DNA of 6,808 bases from Rhodanobacter sp. (lineage in GTDB: Bacteria > Pseudomonadota > Gammaproteobacteria > Xanthomonadales > Rhodanobacteraceae), in contig JAPHUU010000351.1 of assembly GCA_026193555.1 (NCBI GenBank), forward strand, positions 1 through 6,808. Direction: 5' to 3'. The translations under genes and the position numbers were made by a program. This document shows, piece after piece, positions 1 to 6,808 of this stretch (its first letter is position 1; each line of letters starts with the position of its first letter). The notes beneath the pieces were generated by a model that saw nothing but the letters and a program-made list of their open reading frames with translations, did no database searches and was not told the origin of the DNA.

Positions 1-73
1 AGTCGATCCGCGCGTCATTGCGCCGCCCGCGCCGTACTCCACACGCCGCTCGCCACGCGTCCCGCACTCCTGC

Positions 74-86
74 TACAACACCCGTC
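74..86 (+). promoter_or_regulatory. Possible -10 element directly before the DUF3501 start
   Basis: TACAAC at 74-79, preceded by TG one base further upstream (71-72), resembles an extended -10 box. A start about 7 bases downstream would fall at or beside the ATG at 87, giving a leaderless or nearly leaderless message. No Shine-Dalgarno sequence is visible before the ATG. The best -35 candidate (TCGCCA at 50-55) is weak. If the gene is instead co-transcribed from upstream, this is a chance match. Confidence 0.22.
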
Positions 87-665
87 ATGCACAAGCTGAC
101 CCCGGACGACCTGCTCACCCTCGAGGCCTATGCCCGCGAGCGACCGCAGTTCCGTCGCGCGGTGCTGGAGCACAAGAAGCACCGCGTGCTGCATCTGGGC
201 GAGCACCTGACCCTGCTGTTCGAGGATCGCCGTACCGTGCAGTACCAGATCCAGGAAATGCTGCGCATCGAGCGCATCTTCGAGGCCGCCGGCATCCAGG
301 ACGAACTGGACGCCTACAACCCGCTGATCCCCGACGGCGGCAATCTCAAGGCCACCTTGCTGGTCGAGTACGAGGACGAGCAGCAACGCCGGCGCGAACT
401 GCAGCGGCTGCGCGGACTGGAGGACCACATCGAGTTGCAGGTCGACGGCGATACCGTCACCGCGATCGCCGACGAGGACATGCCGCGCAGCAATGACGAC
501 AAGACCTCGGCGGTGCACTTCCTGCGCTTCGAGCTGACCCCGGCCATGCGCACTGCATGGAATACCGGTGCGCCCGTGGTGCTGCGCAGCACCCACCTGG
601 CCGCTCTGCTGGCGGCGACGCTGAACCCGGAACAGCGCTGCGCGCTGGCGGCGGACTTCCACTGA
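87..665 (+). CDS. DUF3501 family protein
   Basis: The 192-residue product matches DUF3501, a family with no established biochemical function. Visible family features, by residue, are an N-terminal stretch with R..FR..V...K..R (about 18-32), a THLT-like 'GEHLTLLFED' segment, the signature QIQEMLRIER at about 52-61, 'YNPLIP' near 73-78, and a charged region rich in R, E and L that looks helical. It has no signal peptide or membrane segment, so it should be cytoplasmic. The frame is open upstream to the window edge, but the preceding codons are proline/arginine-rich and unlike the family, so I chose the ATG at 87; the resulting length fits the family. In other genomes, as I recall, DUF3501 genes often lie beside a GlpC-like Fe-S protein and a rubrerythrin. 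Those would be upstream of this window and cannot be checked here. The next gene begins 2 bases after the stop, which suggests co-translation. The family call is firm and the role is unknown. Confidence 0.95.
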   Translation: MHKLTPDDLLTLEAYARERPQFRRAVLEHKKHRVLHLGEHLTLLFEDRRTVQYQIQEMLRIERIFEAAGIQDELDAYNPLIPDGGNLKATLLVEYEDEQQRRRELQRLRGLEDHIELQVDGDTVTAIADEDMPRSNDDKTSAVHFLRFELTPAMRTAWNTGAPVVLRSTHLAALLAATLNPEQRCALAADFH

Positions 666-667
666 AC

Positions 668-1267
668 GTGCGCAAGCTGCTGATCGGCGCCTTCGCGCTG
701 TTCGTGCTGGCGGGCGCGCTGTCGCACTGGCGCCATCGCCCGCTGCATCCGCTACCCGGCGAGCTGGCACCGGACACCCCCGAGCAGGTCGATCTCGCGC
801 ATGGCGCGCAGCTGCAAAAGGGTGATGTCACGCTGACCACCCGCGCCCATTTCGACATCACCGCCCGCGTGCTGTCGCGCGAGGACTACGCTTGGGGTGC
901 CGACGCCAAACTGATCCCCGAGGACCTCGCGCTGGGCTGGGGCCGCATGTCGGACAGCGCGGTACTGGCCAGCATCAAGATCACCCAGTCCGGCCGCTTC
1001 TACTACTGGCATGTCGACCGGTTCCCGATCCCGCGCCGCGAAATCGAAACCTCCAGCGCGAACATGCACATGATTCCCGCCGACGCCGACGTGCGGCGCG
1101 AACTGGCACAGGTGCGTCAGGGCCAGCTGGTGCACATCGAAGGCTTCCTGGTCGACGCCAGCCGCCCCGATGGCTGGCACTGGAACACCTCGATGACCCG
1201 CGACGACACTGGTGCGGGGGCGTGTGAGCTGATCTATGTGGAAAGTATCGGCGTGCTGACGCCGTGA
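668..1267 (+). CDS. Membrane-anchored protein of unknown function
   Basis: The 199-residue product belongs to no family I can name. It opens with a short basic start (MRK) and a hydrophobic segment at about residues 4-19, read as an uncleaved signal anchor; there is no lipobox cysteine. The remaining ~175 residues would then lie in the periplasm. Motifs that look conserved are YAWGADAKLIPEDLALGWG (about 74-92), SGRFYYW (108-114), SANMHMIP (130-137), GQLVHIEGFLVD (152-163) and DTGAGACE (180-187). The protein has only one cysteine, at 186, inside the last motif. The GTG at 668 is preferred because it lies 2 bases after the DUF3501 stop and begins directly with the signal-like segment; upstream in-frame codons overlap DUF3501 and look like its shadow. 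The alternating hydrophobic pattern in the C-terminal half suggests a beta-rich fold, perhaps OB-like, but that is inference. The coding call is strong, and the function is unassigned. Confidence 0.88.
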   Translation: MRKLLIGAFALFVLAGALSHWRHRPLHPLPGELAPDTPEQVDLAHGAQLQKGDVTLTTRAHFDITARVLSREDYAWGADAKLIPEDLALGWGRMSDSAVLASIKITQSGRFYYWHVDRFPIPRREIETSSANMHMIPADADVRRELAQVRQGQLVHIEGFLVDASRPDGWHWNTSMTRDDTGAGACELIYVESIGVLTP

Positions 1268-1292
1268 TCGCCCCGGCCGTTGCACCGCCGAC

Positions 1293-1326
1293 CTTGCCGG
1301 CGTAACCGACAAGCCCCCAACGGGGC
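1293..1326. terminator. Two adjacent hairpins after the 668-1267 gene
   Basis: The first stem pairs CTTG (1293-1296) and CGG (1298-1300) with CCG (1306-1308) and CAAG (1310-1313), with one C-A mismatch and a CGTAA loop. The second pairs GCCCC (1313-1317) with GGGGC (1322-1326) around a CAAC loop; the two stems share base 1313. They lie 25-60 bases after the plus-strand stop in a gap between convergent genes, where termination or 3'-end protection is expected. Neither is followed by a T-run, so a classical intrinsic terminator is not shown. Confidence 0.3.
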
Positions 1327-1401
1327 CGGACAATGCCGCTGGCCAGCCCCGCGAGCGACCGTGGTACGGAAGCGAAAGCGATGGAACGGTGAGGGATTTC
1401 G

Positions 1402-1421
1402 CCGGCACGCCATGGTGCCGG
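1402..1421. terminator. Perfect 7-bp hairpin downstream of apt
   Basis: CCGGCAC (1402-1408) pairs perfectly with GTGCCGG (1415-1421) around a 6-base loop, and a G-T wobble could extend it by one pair. It lies 15 bases beyond the apt stop on the minus strand, in the convergent gap. No T-run follows on either strand. The structure is clear, but its role in ending or protecting the apt message is inferred from position only. Apart from this hairpin and the pair at 1293-1326, I see nothing else in 1268-1436. Confidence 0.3.
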
Positions 1422-1436
1422 TCCATTACCGACCGA

Positions 1437-1955
1437 TCAGCAATGCAGCACGCTGTGCAGCGGCAGCGTGCCGTGCCAGCGTTGCCGACCGTGCAGCGCG
1501 TCCAGTTCGATCACCACGCTGGCACCGAGCAGGGAAACGCCCAGCATCTCGACCAGCTCGCGCGCCGCCGCCAGGGTGCCGCCGGTGGCCAGCACGTCAT
1601 CGACGATCAGCACGCGTTCGGCCGATGCCAGTGCGCCCGCGGGCACTTCCAGTCGATCGCTGCCGTATTCCAGCTGGTAATCGACCCCACGCACCGGCGG
1701 CGGAAGCTTGCCCGGTTTGCGCAAGGGCACGAAGCCGGCGCGCAGCGCCTGTGCCAGCGCGGCGCCGAAGATGAAACCGCGCGACTCGATGCCGCAGACA
1801 GCCTGCACACCGGCATCGCGCCATGGCGCGGCCATGCGCTCGATGCAGCGGGAGAACGCGGCGGCATCGGCGAGCAACGGCGCGATGTCGCAGAACACGA
1901 TCCCCGGCTGCGGGAAATCGGGCACGCGGCGGATCAGCGCGTCGAGGGTCTTCAT
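1437..1955 (-). CDS. apt: Adenine phosphoribosyltransferase
   Basis: The enzyme converts adenine plus PRPP to AMP and pyrophosphate in cytoplasmic purine salvage. The 172-residue product shows the family landmarks in order: VPDFPQPGIVF (11-21), DIAPLL (23-28, usually DITPLL), GIESRGFIFG (55-64), the flexible-loop segment RKPGKLP (79-85), the LEYG.D.LE element (95-103), and the PRPP-binding motif VLIVDDVLATGGT (115-127). Length is normal to slightly short for the family. The ATG at 1955 is chosen because homology starts a few residues later; upstream codons in the same frame look like non-coding arginine/proline-rich shadow. A GTG lies directly before this ATG. No clear Shine-Dalgarno sequence is visible, but the stop codon of a possible 20-codon ORF overlaps this ATG by one base (TGATG), so translation may be coupled. 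It follows the DUF2007 gene on the same strand by 70 bases and is probably co-transcribed. Confidence 0.97.
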   Translation of the reverse strand: MKTLDALIRRVPDFPQPGIVFCDIAPLLADAAAFSRCIERMAAPWRDAGVQAVCGIESRGFIFGAALAQALRAGFVPLRKPGKLPPPVRGVDYQLEYGSDRLEVPAGALASAERVLIVDDVLATGGTLAAARELVEMLGVSLLGASVVIELDALHGRQRWHGTLPLHSVLHC

Positions 1956-2017
1956 CACCGCACGCCCGCGGTCGGGCGCTGGTCGGTGGCAGGGCGGCCG
2001 CCGTGCACCTGGCTCAT
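1955..2017 (-). CDS. Possible 20-residue leader or coupling ORF before apt
   Basis: Between the DUF2007 stop and apt, the minus strand reads ATG at 2017, then 19 sense codons, then TGA whose A is the first base of the apt ATG. Eighteen of the 19 codons after the ATG end in G or C, matching coding-frame usage in this genome. A GGAAAGG stretch inside the DUF2007 tail could serve as a ribosome site, but it sits about 13 bases from the ATG, farther than usual. The peptide, which starts MSQVHGG, is polar and arginine-containing, with no membrane segment, and I do not recognise it. It could couple apt translation, could be an N-terminal extension of apt displaced by a frameshift, or could be chance in GC-rich DNA. 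Confidence 0.2.
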   Translation of the reverse strand: MSQVHGGRPATDQRPTAGVR

Positions 2018-2025
2018 CGGAACGC

Positions 2026-2304
2026 TCAGACCTTTCCGGGTACAAGGTCGGGCAGATCGTCGCCCCATGAGGCCAGCGCCTCGCGCGCCTCGGCCAGTTG
2101 CGCCTCCAGCACCTGGACCACGGCTTCGGCCGCCTCCACGGCGGATTCGGGCACCATCACGGCGATATAGTCCATCGCCGGCAGCTGGCCGACCGCGCCG
2201 GTAAGGTATTCGCCGGAGATGAACACGGGAATCTGCTCGCTCTCCAGTGCATGTTTCACCAGATGGGCGTCGATGAGGCTCACGGCTCGATAGACGATGC
2301 GCAT
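2026..2304 (-). CDS. DUF2007 domain small protein
   Basis: The 92-residue cytoplasmic protein matches DUF2007, annotated in databases as a putative signal-transducing protein but without a firm role. The domain fills residues 1 to about 65: VYRAVSLIDAHLVKHALE, then IPVFISGEYLTGAVGQLP, then YIAVMVPES...A...V. This corresponds to a beta-alpha-beta pattern with conserved G and P positions. The tail (about 66-92) is an alanine/glutamate-rich helix ending in an acidic segment. The start is fixed: an in-frame TAG lies only four codons upstream of the ATG at 2304, and the domain begins at the first residue. A weak AGG-type ribosome site (GCAGG) lies just before the ATG. It is the first gene of a likely two-gene transcript with apt. 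A link to purine metabolism is suggested by position alone. Confidence 0.9.
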   Translation of the reverse strand: MRIVYRAVSLIDAHLVKHALESEQIPVFISGEYLTGAVGQLPAMDYIAVMVPESAVEAAEAVVQVLEAQLAEAREALASWGDDLPDLVPGKV

Positions 2305-2310
2305 GCCTGC

Positions 2311-2339
2311 ACGCTACTGCGCCGGTCGCCGAGCGGCAA
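2311..2339 (-). promoter_or_regulatory. Weak candidate promoter for the DUF2007-apt transcript
   Basis: On the minus strand, TTGCCG (2339-2334) and TAGCGT (2316-2311) are separated by exactly 17 bases. The first matches four of six -35 consensus bases and the second three of six -10 bases. The predicted start would lie at or next to the ATG at 2304, so the message would be nearly leaderless. Spacing is ideal but sequence match is poor, so this is only a candidate. Confidence 0.2.
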
Positions 2340-2596
2340 GCGTTTTTGCCCGGCAGTGGCGTGCGACCCGCATATGCACCAGGTGGCGGGCTCGCATGCG
2401 CCAGCGGCCCTGCTCGCCGGCCGCGCCGCCCGTGGTCCCGGTGCCGCACTCGAGGCCCGCAGCGCAGGGCCCCATCGGATTTCCGGCGCCCGGACGGCGC
2501 CCATGTCGGCTGGTGAACACCGACCACGACCCGCGCAGTGACGCCGGACCCGGAGGCGCCGCACCGTCGGCGCAGCGAGCGCCCTCGCGGACAGGG

Positions 2597-2602
2597 TAAA
2601 CT
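2597..2602 (+). promoter_or_regulatory. Candidate -10 box for glnS
   Basis: TAAACT at 2597-2602 agrees with the -10 consensus at four of six positions and stands out in very GC-rich surroundings. A start would fall near 2609, leaving a leader of about 30 bases before the ATG at 2640. No -35 hexamer of any quality is found 16-18 bases upstream, so this is a partial match only. Confidence 0.28.
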
Positions 2603-2639
2603 GGGCTGTTCCGCAAACCCACTGCCCGAGTCCCGCCTG

Positions 2640-4412
<1,773 letters not shown>

Positions 4413-4425
4413 GCGCGCCACCCGC

Positions 4426-4983
4426 ATGCTGCCGCTGCAGATCCACCTCACCCTGCCGCCCTGGATCGGTGACGTCGCCGATGCGATGCGTCGCTACGCC
4501 AGCGATGCGGAACGGGTCGGGCTGGCGATCGAGCTGTCGCGACACAGTGCAGATCACGGCGGCGGCCCGTTCGGTGCGGCCGTGTTCGACCGCGACAACG
4601 GCCGCCTGATCGCCGTCGGCGTGAACCGCGTGATTCCGCAAAGCTGTTCGGTGGCACATGCGGAGACGATGGCACTGATGATCGCGCAGCAGCGCCTGAG
4701 CCGGCACCGCTTGAACGAGCCCGATGGCTACTTCGTGCTCGCCTGCAGTGCGCAACCGTGCTGCCAGTGTTACGGCGCCACCGTGTGGTCCGGCATCGAC
4801 GAGCTGCTGATCGGCGCCCGCTCGGAAGACGTGGAGGAGCTGACCGCGTTCGACGAAGGCCCGCTGCCATCGGACTGGATCGGCGAACTGGAGCGCCGCC
4901 ATATTTCCGTGCGCCGCGACATCCTGCGTGAGCAGGCGCGCACCGTGCTGGCCGCCTACGGCACCAGCGGAATGGTGTATTGA
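4426..4983 (+). CDS. CMP/dCMP-type nucleoside or guanine deaminase
   Basis: The 185-residue protein belongs to the zinc-dependent cytidine/deoxycytidylate deaminase superfamily. The zinc ligands are visible as H-A-E (His78, catalytic proton shuttle Glu80) and P-C-x-x-C (Cys112 and Cys115, within SAQPCCQCYGA). The GGGPFGAAV segment at about 45-53 is the usual substrate-side loop. The pattern is closest to the nucleoside/guanine deaminase branch rather than cytidine deaminase, but HAET and SAQPCCQC differ from the HAEV and S.EPCPMC forms typical of guanine deaminase and TadA. The substrate is therefore left open. It is predicted to be cytoplasmic, with no signal peptide or membrane segment. It follows glnS by 13 bases and its TGA overlaps the TTG start of the next gene, so all three are probably one transcript. 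The ATG at 4426 gives a full-length N-terminal region; a later ATG near 4486 is possible but less likely. Confidence 0.93.
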   Translation: MLPLQIHLTLPPWIGDVADAMRRYASDAERVGLAIELSRHSADHGGGPFGAAVFDRDNGRLIAVGVNRVIPQSCSVAHAETMALMIAQQRLSRHRLNEPDGYFVLACSAQPCCQCYGATVWSGIDELLIGARSEDVEELTAFDEGPLPSDWIGELERRHISVRRDILREQARTVLAAYGTSGMVY

Positions 4984-5696
4984 GCCGGCTGCGCGCCGCG
5001 TTGCCGTTGATCCTGCTGCTGCTGGCGGGCATCGTGCTGTTTGCCTCGGGCTCGCTGGACGAATTGAGTCCGCAGCGGCTGCTTGCCCACCAGAGCGAAC
5101 TGCACGCGCAGATCGACGCCCATCCCTGGCTGAGCCGGATGGCCTATCTCGGGCTGCTGACGCTGACCGTGTCCACCGGCATCCCGGGCACCATCGTGGT
5201 GATTCTCGCCGGCGGCTTCGCGTTCGGGGTGTTTGACGCCACCGTGTACTCGTCGGCGGGCCTGATGCTGGGATCGCTGATCCTCTATCTGGCCAGCCGC
5301 TATGCGTTCGGTGCCGGCAGCCGGCAGCCGCCAGCGATCGTGGCGCGGCTGCACCACGGTTTCGAGCGGCATCCGGTCAGCTACACGCTGTTCCTTCGTT
5401 TCGTGCCGATCATGCCGTTCGGCGCGGTGACGGTGGCGCTGGCCTGGCTGCGCTGTCCGTTGTGGCTGTTCCTCGGCGCCAGCTGGCTTGGCGGCACCAT
5501 CACGCTGATCTTCGAAACCTCGATCGGCGCCGGCCTCGGTGACGCCATGAGCCAGTCCGACAGCTTCGGTTTCGCGCTGCTGATGCATCGCGAAGTGCTG
5601 CTGCCGCTGGGCGCGATCGCCCTGCTGGCGCTGCTGCCGCTGGTAATCGAGCGGGTCGTCCGCCGCCATCGACAGCTCAGGCGGCGCGACGATTGA
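4980..5696 (+). CDS. TVP38/TMEM64 family (VTT domain) inner-membrane protein
   Basis: The 238-residue integral membrane protein has the VTT domain shared by TVP38/TMEM64 and DedA relatives. Members are linked to lipid handling and membrane integrity, but this protein's activity is unknown. Hydrophobic segments lie at about residues 6-23, 54-85 (with TGIPGTIVVILAGGFAFG), 90-107, 147-178 and 204-224, and the C-terminus is strongly basic (RRHRQLRRRDD), likely cytoplasmic. Family marks are GG-F-A-F-G near 78-83, the small-residue segment AGLMLGSLILYLASRY, and LRFVPIMPFGAV at 139-150. The TTG at 4980 is selected because it overlaps the deaminase stop (TTGA) and supplies the first membrane segment; the first in-frame ATG near 5139 would remove that segment. 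The overlap suggests translational coupling. It is the last gene of the glnS transcript, with hairpins following. Confidence 0.92.
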   Translation: MSRLRAALPLILLLLAGIVLFASGSLDELSPQRLLAHQSELHAQIDAHPWLSRMAYLGLLTLTVSTGIPGTIVVILAGGFAFGVFDATVYSSAGLMLGSLILYLASRYAFGAGSRQPPAIVARLHHGFERHPVSYTLFLRFVPIMPFGAVTVALAWLRCPLWLFLGASWLGGTITLIFETSIGAGLGDAMSQSDSFGFALLMHREVLLPLGAIALLALLPLVIERVVRRHRQLRRRDD

Positions 5697-5699
5697 CCG

Positions 5700-5723
5700 G
5701 GCGGCGGCCGCAAGCCGTCCGCC
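5700..5723 (+). terminator. GC-rich bulged hairpin after the glnS operon
   Basis: GGCGGCGGC at 5700-5708 pairs over all nine bases with GCCG (5714-5717) plus CCGCC (5719-5723), with a single bulged T at 5718 and the loop CGCAA. It begins four bases after the last stop of the operon. There is no following T-run, so it may protect the 3' end or work together with the hairpin at 5771-5801. Confidence 0.35.
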
Positions 5724-5770
5724 GAAGGCGCCGCCATGGCGACGCAAGCCGGACTCCCGGGAAGGGACGC

Positions 5771-5801
5771 TCTGAAGACTTCGGGCTCTTCGGGCTTTTC
5801 T
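5771..5801 (+). terminator. Probable intrinsic terminator of the glnS operon
   Basis: CTGAAGA (5772-5778) pairs with TCTTCGG (5787-5793) around an 8-base loop, with one T-G wobble, and GCTTTTCT follows at 5794-5801. The T-tract follows only in the plus direction, so it would stop transcripts arriving from the VTT-domain gene. It touches the stop codon of the minus-strand EAL-HDOD gene at 5800-5802, so these convergent genes leave no spare bases here. Half the hairpin comes from a perfect tandem 9-bp repeat (separate entry). Confidence 0.45.
5779..5796. repeat. Perfect tandem 9-bp repeat, two copies
   Basis: CTTCGGGCT occurs at 5779-5787 and again immediately at 5788-5796 without mismatch. 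It lies inside the terminator-like hairpin between the convergent VTT-domain and EAL-HDOD genes. Duplicated terminator arms are a simple explanation; other copies in the genome cannot be assessed here. Confidence 0.8.
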
Positions 5802-6808
5802 AGCCGGACGAAGCCAGCCCACCGGCCCGATCCGCCCATGCGACAGCGTCCGGGTAATGGCGCCATATGAGCGCATTCATCGCCGCATCGTTGGCGTTCC
5901 AGCAGGCTTTTTCATATTGCTGCAGGCAACGCAGCAGATAGCCGAGCTCGCCATGGTTGAACAGGATCGCCTCGCGAACGATCGGGTCCACCGCCACATC
6001 ATCGAGCAGGACCGCCATGGGCGTTCCCATCATCACCTCCAGCATCGAAAACAGCCCGGCCTCGAAAGCGATCTCCGGGGTGTAATGCCGGCTTGGCTGC
6101 AGTTCGAGGAGGCGCCCTCGAGTCAGGGCGATCTTCATCACCTCGATCGAACGGTTGGCCATGCTGCCCAGCGCCAGCATCCGGGCCCAGCCCACCACGC
6201 GATCAAGCCCCATGTACATGAGGGCGTGGCGCACGGAATGTACTTCCTGGCGTAGACCAAAGGCGGCGGAATTGATCATCTTCAGCAGATTGAAACTCAT
6301 CACCGGATCGGCCCGGATGACGGCTTCCAACTCGGCCACGCTGGCCTGCGCGGATTTCAGCTCGTTCAGCAGACGCACGACGCTGGTGCGATTGTCGCTG
6401 TGGTCGGCCGACCGGCTCCAGTCCGGCGAGGTGAGGTAGGGCCCCTGAAAAAACAACGCACCGAGGTCCTGCAGCTGCTGCTGGGCCTCCCATGACGCCA
6501 CCTGTTTGGCGATCACGGTCAGCCCGTACGGCCTGGCCATGTCGCATGTCATGGCCCACCGCGACGCATCGCCATCGGTGGCGTCGAGCACGACGTAGTC
6601 GAGCTGGTCCGGAGCACTCTGGCTGATTGCGGGACTCAGGTCGGTGAGCGGGCCATCCAGTGCGACCCGATACCCCAACGCGTGCAGCGCGAAGATCACG
6701 CCGCTGTCCGCGTCGACCACCGCCGGAGCGACCGAAAGCACAATCTGCAGGTCGCCCACGCAGGCACAATCCTGCGACACGATCTCCTGCGGATCGACCG
6801 ACATCCAG
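5800..6808 (-). CDS. EAL-HDOD signalling protein with degenerate EAL domain (5' end outside window)
   Basis: The visible part, 334 residues from an internal ATG at 6804, has two regions. Residues ~1-130 match the second half of an EAL domain (GYRVALDG, DYVVLDA, LTVIAKQVAS, LGALFFQGPYL). Residues ~140-334 are an HDOD domain (VVRLLNELKSAQASVAELEAVIRADPVMSFNLLKMINSAAFG, given here only as the 140-183 region start and end: VVRLLNE to NSAAFG), with the usual VRHALMYMGLDRVVGWARML helix pair around 191-210. EAL proteins hydrolyse c-di-GMP, but here VLSVAP replaces the usual V-L-E stretch, ALDGP replaces ALDDF, and AKQVAS replaces AEKVET. The metal and catalytic acids are therefore lost and it is probably a non-enzymatic sensor or scaffold. 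No in-frame stop lies between 6804 and the edge, and EAL-HDOD proteins are usually ~70-80 residues longer at the front, so the true start is very likely outside. The TAG stop at 5802-5800 abuts the terminator of the opposing operon. Confidence 0.94.
   Translation of the reverse strand, partial: WMSVDPQEIVSQDCACVGDLQIVLSVAPAVVDADSGVIFALHALGYRVALDGPLTDLSPAISQSAPDQLDYVVLDATDGDASRWAMTCDMARPYGLTVIAKQVASWEAQQQLQDLGALFFQGPYLTSPDWSRSADHSDNRTSVVRLLNELKSAQASVAELEAVIRADPVMSFNLLKMINSAAFGLRQEVHSVRHALMYMGLDRVVGWARMLALGSMANRSIEVMKIALTRGRLLELQPSRHYTPEIAFEAGLFSMLEVMMGTPMAVLLDDVAVDPIVREAILFNHGELGYLLRCLQQYEKACWNANDAAMNALIWRHYPDAVAWADRAGGLASSG

Larger units (their letters stand above)
2305..2639. other. Divergent intergenic region between DUF2007 and glnS
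   Basis: This 335-base gap between divergently transcribed genes must carry promoters for both transcripts. I find no credible gene in it: the open frames on both strands are arginine/proline/alanine-rich and look like GC-bias artefacts. It contains an 8-base palindrome GCATATGC (in 2390s context, near 2391-2398) and a GGCGCC-cggac-GGCGCC inverted repeat at 2485-2501. A small GGCAA/TTGCC inverted repeat lies around 2335-2349. None matches a regulator site I recognise. Candidate promoter elements lie near each end. Confidence 0.5.

Noticed and set aside
557..667. Upstream ATG for the unknown membrane protein
   Set aside because: It would overlap DUF3501 by over 100 bases and add a non-hydrophobic, arginine/glycine-rich front before the signal anchor; the GTG at 668 fits better.
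1389..2204. Long plus-strand open frame opposite apt and DUF2007
   Set aside because: Arginine/histidine/alanine-rich shadow of confidently called minus-strand genes; no recognisable domain.
5700..5770. Possible small gene between the VTT-domain and EAL-HDOD genes
   Set aside because: The stretch is about 100 bases and is accounted for by hairpins; no start with a ribosome site and family-like peptide is visible.

Overview
The window is GC-rich chromosomal DNA with compact genes and strongly G/C-biased third codon positions. The gene content, and a glutaminyl-tRNA synthetase that carries an insert I recall from Xanthomonas-type enzymes, point to a gammaproteobacterium of the Xanthomonadales (Lysobacterales), in the Rhodanobacter/Dyella/Xanthomonas range. 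The placement rests on remembered family sequences, not on a search. I see no transposase, integrase, tRNA, rRNA, CRISPR array or other sign of a recent insertion.

Layout: (1) 87-1267, plus strand: a DUF3501 protein followed 2 bases later by a membrane-anchored protein of a family I cannot name. (2) 1268-1436: a gap between convergent genes that contains several small hairpins. (3) 1437-2304, minus strand: a DUF2007 small protein and then apt (adenine phosphoribosyltransferase). The 70 bases between them hold a possible 20-codon ORF whose stop overlaps the apt start. (4) 2305-2639: a divergent intergenic region with weak promoter-like elements. (5) 2640-5696, plus strand: a tight three-gene operon of glnS, a zinc-dependent CMP/dCMP-type nucleoside deaminase, and a TVP38/TMEM64 (VTT-domain) membrane protein. 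The last gene starts at a TTG overlapping the deaminase stop. (6) 5697-5799: a bulged GC-rich hairpin and a terminator-like hairpin built on a perfect 9-bp tandem repeat. (7) 5800-6808, minus strand: the C-terminal part of an EAL-HDOD signalling protein whose EAL half has lost its catalytic motifs. It runs off the right edge.

The genes do not form one pathway. apt and the deaminase both touch nucleobase or nucleoside salvage, and glnS is a translation housekeeping gene. The EAL-HDOD protein is regulatory, and the DUF3501, DUF2007 and unknown proteins have no established roles. I find no convincing new multi-gene system. The points most worth a second look are the possible coupled mini-ORF before apt, the unrecognised conserved-looking protein at 668-1267, and the inactive-looking EAL domain.
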